Below, piece after piece: positions 1 to 5,745 of a stretch of DNA of 5,745 nt. Every line of letters begins with the position of its first letter. Within the stretch, counting starts at the first letter, position 1. Both the position numbers and the translations under genes were made by a program. The notes under the pieces are model-generated. The model was not told the DNA's origin. It worked only from the letters and a program-made list of their open reading frames with translations, and did not search any database. Origin of the DNA: Opitutaceae bacterium (lineage in GTDB: Bacteria > Verrucomicrobiota > Verrucomicrobiia > Opitutales > Opitutaceae). The stretch covers positions 1 through 5,745 of the forward strand of contig SXZN01000071.1 of NCBI GenBank assembly GCA_005787865.1, written 5' to 3'.

Positions 1-2698
1 AAAAATCGGCATCGGTTGATACGGCCCAATCCGGTTGGACTAATCGGCGCTGGGCTGAACTCGGCAGCCCCGTGGCCGCGGCGATCAGCAGATCACTCCT
101 GCCGTTGGCTTGCTGAATCATCACGCCGACATTCGACTCATCAGCCGTTTGGCCCGTCTCGGTTAGCAAACTGATCCGACTGATCATTTTGATTTTTGGG
201 CTGTCGGTATAGGGCTCGAGGATTGCGACAAAAGTGGAGGCGAGTTTTTCGGTAGTGGCACCTTGTCGGCGAACCAGCAAACTGGGTACCCAAGTTTCAT
301 GACCGCGCTCGATGAGCCAACTTTCGGCGAGAGCAGCTTGGGTTACGTTGGTTAGATCAGTGTAACGCAGATGCACCTCGGCTCCCGGCGGAAGATAGCG
401 ATAACGATCCTCAATTTTCCAATCAACTTGCCAGCCCAGGGTCGGAGTGCCGCCGTGGAAATTACGCATTTGGGTCTCGGGCCCAAAATCGACCATCGGG
501 GTTAAGGGGATTCCGGTCGCGCTGACGGTTCCGAAATAGCCGTGCATAAATTTAGCGTGATCGTGGCCACCCGTGACGCGAAAAATATCTAAGAGATAAC
601 TATCCTCGCGTGAGATATCGATCAGGAGGAGCGATCGTTCAAATTTCTGGAGTGCGGTGGTTTGGACCAAAGCGGGCCCCTCTGCGCGGATTAATTTAAC
701 CACTACCCCCGCATCCCAAGCCGTCGTGGTACCGAGTACACTGCCTTTGCGGGGATTTAATTGAACCTGCAGCGGCTCGGTCTCGGGAATGCCCAAGCGG
801 GTTAACTGATTTTTAGCGTCTACGACTACGGTATTATGGGCGGCGGTCATTTTGTACCAATTAGCTCGAGGGGAATACCAACCCCCGAATTGCACAGGAG
901 GATAACCAAAGCCTGATAATATCTCGAGACCGTGCGCAAATAACCCAATATTCAGGGCATCGCCACGGCCGTGGTTGCCGGCAATATCGTAATCCAGCCA
1001 AACCGCTCGCTGGTGGTCGCCGGTGCCTGATCTTAAAATACCCAGGCCCCATTGGGATTTATTTACTGATGCAGTTTTGATGGCCGTGCCGTGCGTGCTG
1101 ATGGCAGCAGCCACGTTCTGTTGAAACTGCGCGGGCTGCGCATGGGCCAAGTCATAAGGCAGGTTGGTGATGGTGTTGCCGTTGGCGCGGTAGAGCAGTT
1201 GCACATAAAGCGGGTCGTGGGTGATTTCATAGAGCCGCCAGAATATTGTATAATCTGAAACTAACGGAATGCCGCCGAGCGCGGGCTCAAAGAAATTTTT
1301 GCTGAACGCTGCGCCAGCGTAATTAAGGTCCTGCGCACCGAAGGCGCCCGCATCGCCAATTTTTGGGTAATATTTTTCACCGAGCCAAGTATCGACATGA
1401 AAGCGATGCGTGGACTGCAGGTTTGGGACCGCTTTAACCAGCGTCGACAGTAGGTCCGGAGACAGCCGGTCAAAGAGCGCGAGTACATTAGCCAGGGTCC
1501 GCGGGACGAAAGTGCTGTAGGCCGCCAAGCCTTTTTCACCGCTGAGACCATCCACCGCGGTGGCTTGCGTGAGCATGCGCTGAAGTGAACCGATTATTTG
1601 GTCGCGATTTTCAGGCCAGGCCAAAACGGCTTGGCTGATGATCAACGTAATATCAGTGTTGGGGAAATTGCTGATTATTTTTTGCGGCTGCCGGGAAACT
1701 TCGCGCAGAATGCCTGTTTCAATATTATTCTTAATCGCCGCAATACTGTCTTTGGCGCTGGGGAGTTGATACTGACGAGCTTGGCCGGAGAGAAAGCTGA
1801 CCAGGGCTGGATCGTGATCCAAGGCGGGGAAAATCATATCGTAGGCGAGCGCGAGTTCCATGCTTTCCCGGCAGGCATCATGCCAGACGGTCACCATCCC
1901 CGCACCCACGACGGGATCGACCCGCTCATACGATAAGCCCTGTTTCAAGAAATCAAAGGTCGGATAGAGATCCGCCACGCGATCGAGCATGATGGCTGCT
2001 TTGTGGGCGTAAGCGGGGTCGCCGGTCAGCACGTAAGCCATCGCGAGGGTGCGAATCCCCGTGAGCATGACTTGTTTCCATTGGCCGTAGATCAAGTAAG
2101 CACCGATAAAATGCCAACGGTTGGAGCCATCGCTGTAGCCGGTGCCGTCATCGACGCCAAACCGGTGCAAGGGATCGGTGGCGGCGGGGTGGTCAGCGTT
2201 GACCAAGAGCGAACGGTCGGCGCGGGCTGGCTCGAAAATTCCGTGGGCATCAATCCCTGACTTATAAAATGCGGCAAAATCATTTTTGGGGAAAGTTTCC
2301 TGACAATGCGGGCAGGCTACTTTCCAAGGACGATTGAGCGCATCAATTTTCCAAGTATTCATGGGCGTGCTCTGCCGGCACTGTGGGCAAAAGCCATTCG
2401 ACCACACGTGCCAAGAGCGTTGGATGGTGGCGCCAAACATGGCGGACCACAGCTCGACATCAGATTGTTGCAGCCAAGCTTGGGCCGCCGTGAGACAGGC
2501 TTGAGCCTGGGCTTGGGCAGCGGGATTCTGAGCTAGGTTGCTGCGCAGAATCTGCGTTACAGCTGGAGGGAAAAAAACAGATTGGGTTTTTTCGCGGTAA
2601 CTTTCGGCTTGGCTCAATGCGGGAAGCAGCGCGAGCAAGAGGCTGAGCAGCAGGGGAGCGCAGCGCTGCGCTGGGGCAGGAAATAAATAGATCATCAT
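1..2698 (-). CDS. Secreted heparinase II/III-like polysaccharide lyase (C-terminus cut by window edge)
   Basis: The frame is open for 899 codons from ATG at 2698 to the window edge, with no stop. Residues 1-31 look like a Sec signal peptide: R12, a hydrophobic run at about 14-28, and a possible cleavage after S29-Q30-A31. Two CPxC motifs follow (C104/C107 and C129/C132), a probable structural zinc site. An alpha-helical toroid-like region spans about 150-500, with SNFPNTD near N344 and DGLSGEKGLAAYS at 383-395; E388 and Y394 are candidate active-site residues. The C-terminal half has family hallmarks: NHGRGDALN (H576, R578, D580), AHNTVVVD (H621) and FRVTGGHDH (706-714) before MHG. Known members use a Tyr/His beta-elimination mechanism on uronic-acid glycans, often with a zinc ion held in the beta-sheet domain. 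The likely role is periplasmic or outer-surface glycan breakdown; the substrate (heparin-like, alginate or other) cannot be told. A second ATG at 2695 is an alternative start. No Shine-Dalgarno sequence is visible. Confidence 0.88.
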   Translation of the reverse strand, partial: MMIYLFPAPAQRCAPLLLSLLLALLPALSQAESYREKTQSVFFPPAVTQILRSNLAQNPAAQAQAQACLTAAQAWLQQSDVELWSAMFGATIQRSWHVWSNGFCPQCRQSTPMNTWKIDALNRPWKVACPHCQETFPKNDFAAFYKSGIDAHGIFEPARADRSLLVNADHPAATDPLHRFGVDDGTGYSDGSNRWHFIGAYLIYGQWKQVMLTGIRTLAMAYVLTGDPAYAHKAAIMLDRVADLYPTFDFLKQGLSYERVDPVVGAGMVTVWHDACRESMELALAYDMIFPALDHDPALVSFLSGQARQYQLPSAKDSIAAIKNNIETGILREVSRQPQKIISNFPNTDITLIISQAVLAWPENRDQIIGSLQRMLTQATAVDGLSGEKGLAAYSTFVPRTLANVLALFDRLSPDLLSTLVKAVPNLQSTHRFHVDTWLGEKYYPKIGDAGAFGAQDLNYAGAAFSKNFFEPALGGIPLVSDYTIFWRLYEITHDPLYVQLLYRANGNTITNLPYDLAHAQPAQFQQNVAAAISTHGTAIKTASVNKSQWGLGILRSGTGDHQRAVWLDYDIAGNHGRGDALNIGLFAHGLEILSGFGYPPVQFGGWYSPRANWYKMTAAHNTVVVDAKNQLTRLGIPETEPLQVQLNPRKGSVLGTTTAWDAGVVVKLIRAEGPALVQTTALQKFERSLLLIDISREDSYLLDIFRVTGGHDHAKFMHGYFGTVSATGIPLTPMVDFGPETQMRNFHGGTPTLGWQVDWKIEDRYRYLPPGAEVHLRYTDLTNVTQAALAESWLIERGHETWVPSLLVRRQGATTEKLASTFVAILEPYTDSPKIKMISRISLLTETGQTADESNVGVMIQQANGRSDLLIAAATGLPSSAQRRLVQPDWAVSTDADF

Positions 2699-2733
2699 GC
2701 TATAAAGTATTTTCTGGGGTGAAGGGCTCCGGG

Positions 2734-2757
2734 GCTGATGGCGGGCTAATGATCAGC
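2734..2757. repeat. Inverted repeat GCTGAT-N12-ATCAGC upstream of the lyase
   Basis: GCTGAT at 2734-2739 and ATCAGC at 2752-2757 are perfect reverse complements separated by 12 bases. The centre lies about 47 bp upstream of the lyase start codon. A dimeric repressor or activator could bind such a dyad, and the position would suit control of the lyase gene. The arms are only 6 bp, so this is weak evidence alone. Confidence 0.25.
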
Positions 2758-2766
2758 GTCAAGGGA

Positions 2767-2795
2767 CACGGCCCTCGTGGGATAAGGCACGGCCC
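2767..2795. repeat. Two copies of CACGGCCC, 21 bp apart
   Basis: CACGGCCC occurs at 2767-2774 and again at 2788-2795. The start-to-start distance is 21 bp, about two helical turns, so both copies would lie on the same face of the DNA. They sit in the spacer between the PhyH gene and the lyase gene, about 70-95 bp upstream of the lyase start. This is the geometry of a tandem regulator site, but no known motif is recognised and chance is possible. Confidence 0.3.
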
Positions 2796-2820
2796 CTTTC
2801 ATGGCGCTCTCTCTCAGAAT

Positions 2821-2843
2821 CTAAGCCGAAAAGGGCCGCTTAG
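2821..2843 (-). terminator. Weak hairpin over the PhyH stop codon
   Basis: CTAAGC (2821-2826) and GCTTAG (2838-2843) form a perfect 6-bp inverted repeat with an 11-nt loop. It overlaps the TAA stop of the PhyH gene at 2840-2842. There is no T-run after it on the minus strand, so it is not a classical intrinsic terminator. It could weakly attenuate transcription or protect the 3' end of the message, or it may be chance. Confidence 0.2.
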
Positions 2844-3709
2844 CAGCTGACATTTTTCCCTTCGCCGCCGAAGTGGCTGAGTCGTTCCGCTTCGGCCGTC
2901 TTCGAGACGCCCGTGGGCGCGTAGTGGAACTGCAGGGCGCGGCGGCGATTATCAGACGAATTGTGCGGCGTGCCGTGGGGCAGGAGTCCATCGAAAAACA
3001 ATAAGCCACCGGGTTTGAGCGGTACGGCTACTGACTTAGTCCCCAGAATGGTATGGTCACAAATCTGCCAGTCGCGGCGCTGAAAATGTAGAATGGGGCC
3101 CTCTTTATGGCGGCCGGGAAGAATTTGCATGCAGCCGTTCTCGACGGTGGCTTCATCGAGCGCGATCCAGACGCCCACGATCGGTGTGCCGATGGGATAA
3201 TCAAAATAGGCCTTATCTTGGTGCCAGGGTTTTTCGCGGCCGAGGCGAGGTGGTTTAATCAGCGCCATGTCTTGAAACATGGCAGGCTCGGCACCGTGTA
3301 ACAGGGGCTGAAGGGCGGCCAACATTTTGGGGTGGTGGGAAATCGCTTTGAGTCGCTCGTCAAAATCCACGAATAGACCTAATTTCCGCACGGCATCTTG
3401 GCGCTGTTCAGGTCCTAGCGTAGCTAAAATTTCCTTAGCTTTCCCTTCAAAGTAAACGTGTTTGAAATCAGGGCGACGACCCATGATGAGGCTGACAAGC
3501 CCATCGATCGCATTCTGGATTTCCGTCGGGGTGAAAGCTTGGCGGACGGCGAGATACCCGTGCTCGTGATAAAAGGCGATTTCCGCTGGGCCGATATCCG
3601 TAAGGCGCTCCACGCTGTGGGCCGTTGCGATGGGCTGATAAAGGTCGGCCGCATGCATATCAGCAACGACATCAAATAAAACGGGTTCCGTGGTCGAAGG
3701 GGTGCTCAT
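2840..3709 (-). CDS. Phytanoyl-CoA dioxygenase (PhyH)-family Fe(II)/2-oxoglutarate oxygenase
   Basis: This is a complete 289-codon gene from ATG at 3709 to TAA at 2840-2842, a normal length for bacterial PhyH proteins. The iron-binding facial triad is visible: HxD at H163 and D165 in KPWHQDKAYFDYP, and the distal His at H245 in LLPHGTPHN. R256, in RRRALQFHY, is the expected 2-oxoglutarate carboxylate anchor. The segment from MFQDMALIKPP through WIALDEATVENGCMQILPGRH matches the core fold of the family. No signal peptide is seen, so it is probably cytoplasmic. Members hydroxylate varied small molecules or acyl chains using O2 and 2-oxoglutarate; the substrate here is unknown and the phytanoyl-CoA name is only the family label. 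The start overlaps the stop of an upstream 68-codon ORF as ATGA. The lyase gene follows in the same direction after 141 bp. There is no clear Shine-Dalgarno sequence. Confidence 0.92.
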   Translation of the reverse strand: MSTPSTTEPVLFDVVADMHAADLYQPIATAHSVERLTDIGPAEIAFYHEHGYLAVRQAFTPTEIQNAIDGLVSLIMGRRPDFKHVYFEGKAKEILATLGPEQRQDAVRKLGLFVDFDERLKAISHHPKMLAALQPLLHGAEPAMFQDMALIKPPRLGREKPWHQDKAYFDYPIGTPIVGVWIALDEATVENGCMQILPGRHKEGPILHFQRRDWQICDHTILGTKSVAVPLKPGGLLFFDGLLPHGTPHNSSDNRRRALQFHYAPTGVSKTAEAERLSHFGGEGKNVSC

Positions 3710-3912
3710 GGACTGATCAAAGGTAAAAGTTCAGATCTAATTAAGTCCTCATAGATGAGCGGTCTAGCGGAATAATTCCAGCCTAACTTATCGATTATGA
3801 GCCGAACGGTACGACTCAATCGGTCGTCAAAAAATAGCTCGGCCGCTGAACTTGAGCTCATTAGACTGGGGTTTAGCACGTCGCCGGTAGCGTGATTTTG
3901 CTGATTTATCAT
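3706..3912 (-). CDS. Possible small protein, translationally coupled to the PhyH gene
   Basis: This is a 68-codon ORF from ATG at 3912 to TGA at 3706-3708. Its stop overlaps the PhyH start in the ATGA arrangement typical of coupled genes in an operon. The N-terminal third is polar (N, Q and a run of four S). Residues from about 24 onward, beginning AAELFFDDRLSRTVRLII, have the alternating charged and hydrophobic pattern of a small helical domain. No cysteines, membrane segment or signal peptide are seen, and no family is recognised. Arguments against it are the lack of a Shine-Dalgarno sequence, some codons less favoured by its neighbours (AGA, CTA, ATA), a more AT-rich composition, and a place exactly where the PhyH promoter would be expected. 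It could be a leader ORF or non-coding DNA. Confidence 0.35.
   Translation of the reverse strand: MINQQNHATGDVLNPSLMSSSSAAELFFDDRLSRTVRLIIDKLGWNYSARPLIYEDLIRSELLPLISP
3811..3827. repeat. Inverted repeat ACGAC-N7-GTCGT upstream of the PhyH gene
   Basis: ACGAC (3811-3815) and GTCGT (3823-3827) form a perfect 5-bp dyad with a 7-base spacer, centred about 110 bp upstream of the PhyH start. If the 68-codon ORF is not real, this region is the PhyH upstream region and the dyad could be an operator. It is short and could be chance. Confidence 0.2.
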
Positions 3913-3944
3913 AGGCGTGCTTGTCGCTCGACGAGGTTGACCCC

Positions 3945-3966
3945 GTCCGTTAATCGAACGGGCCCG
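3945..3966. promoter_or_regulatory. Inverted repeat in the divergent intergenic region, possible operator
   Basis: CCGTT (3947-3951) and AACGG (3957-3961) are perfect reverse complements around a 5-base centre. As RNA the stem extends to 7 bp with one G-U pair (3945-3951 with 3957-3963). The 8-bp palindrome CGGGCCCG (3959-3966) overlaps its right arm. The element lies about 30-45 bp upstream of the hrpB start and between two divergent transcription units, so it could serve either. An AT-rich patch at 3974-3984 (TTTTAAAATAT) may be part of an hrpB promoter, but I could not pair a -35 with a -10 box at proper spacing. Confidence 0.3.
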
Positions 3967-3991
3967 CCATTCATTTTAAAATATCGACTCC

Positions 3992-5745
3992 ATGTCTCCC
4001 CGGGAATTACCCATTTATGAACTCGAGATCCGCCTCTTGGCGGCTGTGCGAGGGCAGGGGCGTTTGATTGTGCAGGCGCCAACGGGGTCGGGCAAATCCA
4101 CCCAAGTTCCGCAGATGTTACTTAAACATGGCGTGCTGGGTGACGGCGAGGTGGTGGTGCTCCAACCGCGCCGACTCGCGGCGCGCATGCTAGCTAAGCG
4201 GGTGGCGGAGGAAGTGGGCACCAAGTTGGGGGAGATCGTCGGTTATCAAATTCGCCTAGACTCTCGCGTCTCGCCGGCGACGCGCATTCGGTTTGTCACG
4301 GAGGGCATTTTGCTACGGCAGATGTCCTTTGATCATTCGTTGCGGGGCATCAGCGCCATTATTTTCGATGAATTTCACGAACGGCATTTATATGGTGATA
4401 TCAGTTTAGCGCGGGCGGTGCAGATTCAGCAGACGACTCGGCCCGATTTAAAAATCATCGTGATGTCGGCTACCCTCGATGCGGCGCTCCTAAAAACTTA
4501 CCTTGCACCGTGTGAAATCCTCACGTCCCAAGGCCGCACCTTTCCCGTCGCGGTGGAATATTTGCCGAAGTCCGTCGATTTTGAGTACGACCCGGTGTGG
4601 GTGGTTGCGACGCGGGAGTGCGAGCGCATCGCGGCGCAAAGCACCGGTGATATTTTAGTCTTCATGCCGGGAGCTTTTGAAATCAGTCGGACCGTGCAGG
4701 ATGTGCAAGGCTCGCACGCGTTGCGGGGTTTTTTGTGTTATCCCTTGCACGGTGAGTTGCCGCCCGAGCAGCAGGACCGAGCGGTGGCGCGGTACGACAC
4801 CCGCAAGATAATCGTTTCCACGAACGTGGCGGAAACCTCGCTCACGATTGACGGCGTGATGGCGGTGGTCGACTGCGGTCTAGCCCGAGTGGCGCGCTAT
4901 GATCCGCATCGCGGCATTAATACGCTCCTCGTGGAGAAAATTAGCGTGGCTTCGTCTGATCAACGCGCGGGTCGCGCCGGTCGAACGGCACCGGGGATTT
5001 GCGTGCGACTCTGGACTGAGCGCGAACACACCCAGCGACCCTTGCAGGAATTAGCGGAAGTGAAGCGACTGGATTTGGCGGAAGTGGTGCTCACGCTTAA
5101 AGCGGCGGGGATTGATGATATTAACCATTTTCCCTGGCTTGAAAAACCTGAACCCAAAGCCTTGGAACGAGCCGAAGGATTGCTCGAGGACCTCGGAGCA
5201 GTTGGTCGTGTTGGGCTCGATGCGCCCCCGCTCACTAGTCAAGCGACCGGGGCCGAGACGCGTTTGCGATCACCCACGCGCATCACCGAGATCGGTCGAC
5301 GCATGCTGCGATTCCCGATGCATCCGCGTTATGCTCGGATGTTTTTAGCGGCGCAGGATTATGGTTGTGTGCGGTCAGTGGCTTTGATGGCGGCCCTAAC
5401 GCAGGGGCGGAATTTTCTGTTGCGCAATGTTGACAAGCGAACCGCTGAGGCCCGGGAGGAACTTTTTGGGGAAGAGCATGAGTCGGATTTCTTTTTGCTT
5501 ATGCGGGCCTGGCGCTATGCGGATAAGGCGGGTTACAATCAGGAGGCCTGTCGACGATTGGGAATTCATGTGCAGGGGGTCCGTCAGGTTGGGCCGTTGT
5601 TTCAGCAATTTCTGGAAATCGCCCAAGCGGAGGGCCTCGATGTAGCGGAGAAGCGCATTGATGGGGTCGCCGTGCGCAAATGCGTGTTGGTCGGTTTCAG
5701 TGATCATCTCGCTCGGCGGCTCGATGGCGGCACCTTGCGTTGCGA
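3992..5745 (+). CDS. hrpB: ATP-dependent DExH-box helicase HrpB (C-terminus cut by window edge)
   Basis: The frame is open for 584 codons from ATG at 3992 to the window edge; full HrpB proteins are about 800-850 residues, so roughly a quarter is missing. Helicase motifs appear in order: I, APTGSGKST (29-37); Ia, QPRRLAA (58-64); Ib, TEGILLRQ (103-110); II, DEFHER (126-131); III, SATL (159-162); V, STNVAETSLTI (276-286); and VI, QRAGRAGR (324-331). A winged-helix/HA2-like region follows, with FPWLEKPEPKALERA at 380-394 and ITEIGRRMLRFPMHPRYARM at 431-450. DEFH rather than DEAH in motif II, and the short N-terminus before motif I, point to HrpB rather than HrpA. The product is a cytoplasmic, NTP-driven RNA helicase; the cellular role of HrpB is poorly defined even in E. 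coli. It is transcribed away from the PhyH-lyase genes and probably alone. There is no Shine-Dalgarno sequence before the ATG, but motif I at residue 29 fits this start. Confidence 0.93.
   Translation, partial: MSPRELPIYELEIRLLAAVRGQGRLIVQAPTGSGKSTQVPQMLLKHGVLGDGEVVVLQPRRLAARMLAKRVAEEVGTKLGEIVGYQIRLDSRVSPATRIRFVTEGILLRQMSFDHSLRGISAIIFDEFHERHLYGDISLARAVQIQQTTRPDLKIIVMSATLDAALLKTYLAPCEILTSQGRTFPVAVEYLPKSVDFEYDPVWVVATRECERIAAQSTGDILVFMPGAFEISRTVQDVQGSHALRGFLCYPLHGELPPEQQDRAVARYDTRKIIVSTNVAETSLTIDGVMAVVDCGLARVARYDPHRGINTLLVEKISVASSDQRAGRAGRTAPGICVRLWTEREHTQRPLQELAEVKRLDLAEVVLTLKAAGIDDINHFPWLEKPEPKALERAEGLLEDLGAVGRVGLDAPPLTSQATGAETRLRSPTRITEIGRRMLRFPMHPRYARMFLAAQDYGCVRSVALMAALTQGRNFLLRNVDKRTAEAREELFGEEHESDFFLLMRAWRYADKAGYNQEACRRLGIHVQGVRQVGPLFQQFLEIAQAEGLDVAEKRIDGVAVRKCVLVGFSDHLARRLDGGTLRC

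Noticed and set aside
1261..1551. A 96-codon minus-strand ORF
   Set aside because: It is an out-of-frame shadow of the lyase gene, rich in R and S as expected for a shifted GC-rich frame.
1598..1936. A 112-codon plus-strand ORF and the neighbouring plus-strand ORF at 2003-2260
   Set aside because: Both lie antisense inside the lyase gene, whose motifs and unbroken 899-codon frame explain this DNA; their peptides resemble no family.
3107..3301. Plus-strand ORFs at 3107-3301 and 3458-3679, and minus-strand ORF at 3424-3675
   Set aside because: They overlap the PhyH gene in other frames; the PhyH frame carries the full set of catalytic residues.
3908..3913. TATGAT on the minus strand as a -10 box for the minus-strand genes
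   Set aside because: It overlaps the ATG at 3912 and has no -35-like hexamer 16-18 bp upstream.
3937..3942. TTGACC on the plus strand as a -35 box for hrpB
   Set aside because: The bases 17 bp downstream are GC-rich (around 3960), and the AT-rich patch at 3974-3984 is too far away to be its -10 box.
4367..4384. DEFH in place of DEAH in helicase motif II
   Set aside because: DEFHER is normal for HrpB proteins, including that of E. coli as I recall it, so it is not a novel variant.
4960..5707. Minus-strand ORFs at 4960-5235, 5051-5242 and 5396-5707, and plus-strand ORFs at 5112-5348 and 5427-5645
   Set aside because: All lie within the hrpB coding frame, which has every helicase motif in order, so they are shadows.
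1..5745. Mobile element, CRISPR array, tRNA or defence system
   Set aside because: No repeat array, transposase-like frame, long terminal inverted repeat or tRNA-like clover-leaf was seen; nearly all the DNA is explained by three conserved genes.

Overview
The window reads as ordinary chromosomal DNA from a free-living, saccharolytic bacterium of moderate to high GC. The best guess is the Planctomycetota-Verrucomicrobiota group, possibly Opitutae-like. That guess rests on the style of the proteins: a secreted heparinase II/III-like enzyme with an N-terminal pair of CPxC motifs beside a PhyH-family dioxygenase of the 'KPWHQD' type. There is no rRNA or other phylogenetic marker to confirm it, so it is an inference.

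Layout. Positions 1-2698 (minus strand) hold most of a large secreted heparinase II/III-like polysaccharide lyase, cut at its C-terminus by the window edge. A 141-bp spacer (2699-2839) contains short direct and inverted repeats. Positions 2840-3709 (minus) encode a complete 289-residue phytanoyl-CoA dioxygenase (PhyH)-family protein. Its start codon overlaps by ATGA the stop codon of a possible 68-codon upstream ORF (3706-3912, minus). A short divergent intergenic region (3913-3991) with an inverted repeat separates this minus-strand group from hrpB. hrpB is a DExH-box helicase gene on the plus strand from 3992, cut by the right edge after 584 codons.

The two large edge genes are open at the window boundary but were read codon by codon without an internal stop or frameshift. 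The minus-strand genes could form one transcription unit (small ORF, PhyH, lyase), which would put an Fe(II)/2-oxoglutarate oxygenase next to a glycan lyase. The spacer between PhyH and the lyase is long enough to hold a separate promoter, however. hrpB is transcribed away from them and looks like an unrelated housekeeping-type gene. None of the four start codons has a recognisable Shine-Dalgarno sequence.

I see no mobile element, CRISPR array, tRNA, rRNA or defence system. Nothing amounts to a clearly new system. The points most worth a second look are the ATGA-coupled small ORF, the HGRGD variant of the lyase's usual His-x-His-x-Asp motif, and the repeats in the spacer.
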